The notes beneath the pieces were generated by a model. It saw only the letters and a list, made by a program, of their open reading frames with translations. It made no database searches and was not told the origin of the DNA. A stretch of 5,894 bases of DNA from NCBI GenBank assembly GCA_023435505.1, contig JAEYRR010000158.1:1-5894 (forward strand), in the 5' to 3' direction. A program made the translations under genes and the position numbers. Positions 5,103 to 5,894 of this stretch are shown here, one piece after another. Source of the DNA: Bacillota bacterium (lineage in GTDB: Bacteria > Bacillota > Clostridia > Lachnospirales > Lachnospiraceae). Each line of letters opens with the position of its first letter. Position 1 is the stretch's first letter.

Positions 5103-5718
5103 ACAAATGTTCCTGATCAAAGGCTTCCATCATCTCTGCACCTAGAATATCGTGCATATAGGAATAGATAGCAGAGTTATGTTGCTCTAAATCCTGCTTT
5201 GTAACAATCCTTTCCTTCAATACTTCCTTGGTCTGGTTAATCCAATCATTTAATTCATCGATTTGCTTTTTGTTCTTTTTTAAATCTTCATAACATATCT
5301 GAAAGCTGGCCCTTAGTAAGGCCTCATTTGCCTGACGGATCTCCCCTGGAATCGCCTCCAATTGATTGTCATATTCCTTCAATTTATCATTAATCTCTAA
5401 AATATATCGCTGGCTATTTTCCAAATTCTTAATTCTTGCTGCCTCACCACCCTTAGTTTCTGACGCTTGCATGTTGTTAACAATCTTCTGCATAAAATTG
5501 CGTTTCAGTTTCTTAAGGTCTTTGGCTTCTTGAACAAGCTTCCCTTGTTTTTTTAGTAAATCATTCACATTCTCTTCCAGTCTCCGTATCGTCATCGTTT
5601 TTCTTTCTTCTGGAAATAGCATATGCCATCTACTATCCAAAGTTAGAATAGGAACCTTTTTCATATTCATACCTTGACTAAGTTGGTCAAAGGAATCTGA
5701 ATTTTTTCTTCTTGTCAT
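5101..5718 (-). CDS. Conserved-looking coiled-coil protein of unknown function
   Basis: A 205-residue soluble protein with no signal peptide or membrane segment. After a basic N-terminus (MTRRKNSDSF) there is a short hydrophobic motif, PILTLDSRWHMLF (about 23-35). Most of the rest is charged, heptad-like helix, about residues 42-85 and 92-178, rich in K, E, Q, L and I, with a break at A-I-P-G-E-I. The C-terminus is less charged and reads Y-S-Y-M-H-D-I-L-G-A-E-M-M-E-A-F-D. It looks like a Lachnospiraceae-type conserved hypothetical, but I know no characterised member and assign no function. The ATG at 5718 is preceded by AGGTG with a 6-nt spacer, better than the GTG at 5727. It sits 29 nt after the right-edge gene and 11 nt before acpS, so it is probably co-transcribed with both. 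The helical content suggests a scaffold or partner-binding role; that is inference. Confidence 0.85.
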   Translation of the reverse strand: MTRRKNSDSFDQLSQGMNMKKVPILTLDSRWHMLFPEERKTMTIRRLEENVNDLLKKQGKLVQEAKDLKKLKRNFMQKIVNNMQASETKGGEAARIKNLENSQRYILEINDKLKEYDNQLEAIPGEIRQANEALLRASFQICYEDLKKNKKQIDELNDWINQTKEVLKERIVTKQDLEQHNSAIYSYMHDILGAEMMEAFDQEHL

Positions 5719-5747
5719 ATGAAACACCTGCTTTTTCGTTGGAATAG

Positions 5748-5894
5748 TTATAACTTCTCCAGGTTACCTAGCATTCCTTCTCCTGGGTGTTCAGCCTCAT
5801 AATCCTCTAAACTCTTAAGATTATAGGATAACCGCATCAGACTTTCTGAGAGATGTACATTTTCTACTTTAATATTATTCGGAAGGTTTAAATC
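5748..5894 (-). CDS. Unrecognised protein, C-terminal 48 residues (cut by window edge)
   Basis: An open minus-strand frame enters at the right edge and ends at a TAA at 5750-5748. Its visible sequence begins DLNLPNNIKVENVHLSESLM and ends GMLGNLEKL. The middle is a likely amphipathic helix (L-S-E-S-L-M-R-L-S-Y-N-L-K-S-L-E-D-Y) and the tail is glycine-containing and flexible. There is no membrane segment. I do not recognise the family. The 29-nt distance to the coiled-coil gene and the same strand suggest one operon with acpS, whose promoter would lie outside the window. A reading frame open across the whole visible stretch, with codon use like its neighbours, supports a real gene. Confidence 0.65.
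   Translation of the reverse strand, partial: DLNLPNNIKVENVHLSESLMRLSYNLKSLEDYEAEHPGEGMLGNLEKL

Noticed and set aside
1..5894. tRNA or rRNA genes, CRISPR arrays, insertion sequences, known riboswitches
   Set aside because: No cloverleaf, spaced repeat array, transposase frame, terminal inverted repeats or recognisable riboswitch core was seen on either strand by eye.

Overview
The window looks like chromosomal DNA from a low-GC Firmicute of class Clostridia, most likely family Lachnospiraceae. The basis is AT-rich spacers, strong AGGAG-type ribosome binding sites, GTG and TTG starts, and the gene order acpS - nnr - alr - mazF, which resembles the Bacillus subtilis acpS-ydcC-alr-ndoAI-ndoA neighbourhood. 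The species assignment is inference. Every convincing gene lies on the minus strand, so the region is read from right to left.

Right part (about 4.6-5.9 kb): the C-terminal 48 residues of an unrecognised protein, then a 205-residue coiled-coil protein of unknown function, then acpS (holo-ACP synthase, TTG start). These three are closely spaced (29 and 11 nt) and look like one operon. A nested hairpin overlaps the end of acpS. Next comes a good promoter (TTGAAA, 16 nt, TATAAT) for nnr, the bifunctional NAD(P)H-hydrate repair enzyme. alr (alanine racemase) follows after a short gap that holds a candidate promoter of its own.

Middle part (about 1.2-1.8 kb): a MazF/NdoA endoribonuclease toxin with both catalytic residues intact. 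The 207-nt gap between alr and mazF, where B. subtilis encodes the MazE-type antitoxin, holds no antitoxin-sized reading frame. The toxin therefore appears to be an orphan locally.

Left part (1-1.2 kb): a 380-nt spacer between mazF and rlmH is rich in structure. It contains a very stable hairpin (19 perfect pairs, extendable to 25), a candidate promoter reading into it, a strong Shine-Dalgarno followed by a 16-codon hydrophobic mini-ORF, a TATAAT box on the opposite strand that could drive an antisense RNA over that start site, and a perfect 24-bp palindrome. Together these resemble a small or decayed type I toxin-antitoxin locus; this is a hypothesis. rlmH (23S rRNA pseudouridine-1915 methyltransferase) follows with a strong intrinsic terminator. 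The window ends in the first 35 codons of an unrecognised gene.

The functions are mainly housekeeping: ACP activation for lipid synthesis, cofactor repair, D-alanine for peptidoglycan and ribosome modification. One RNase toxin, and possibly a small RNA-regulated peptide, sit among them.
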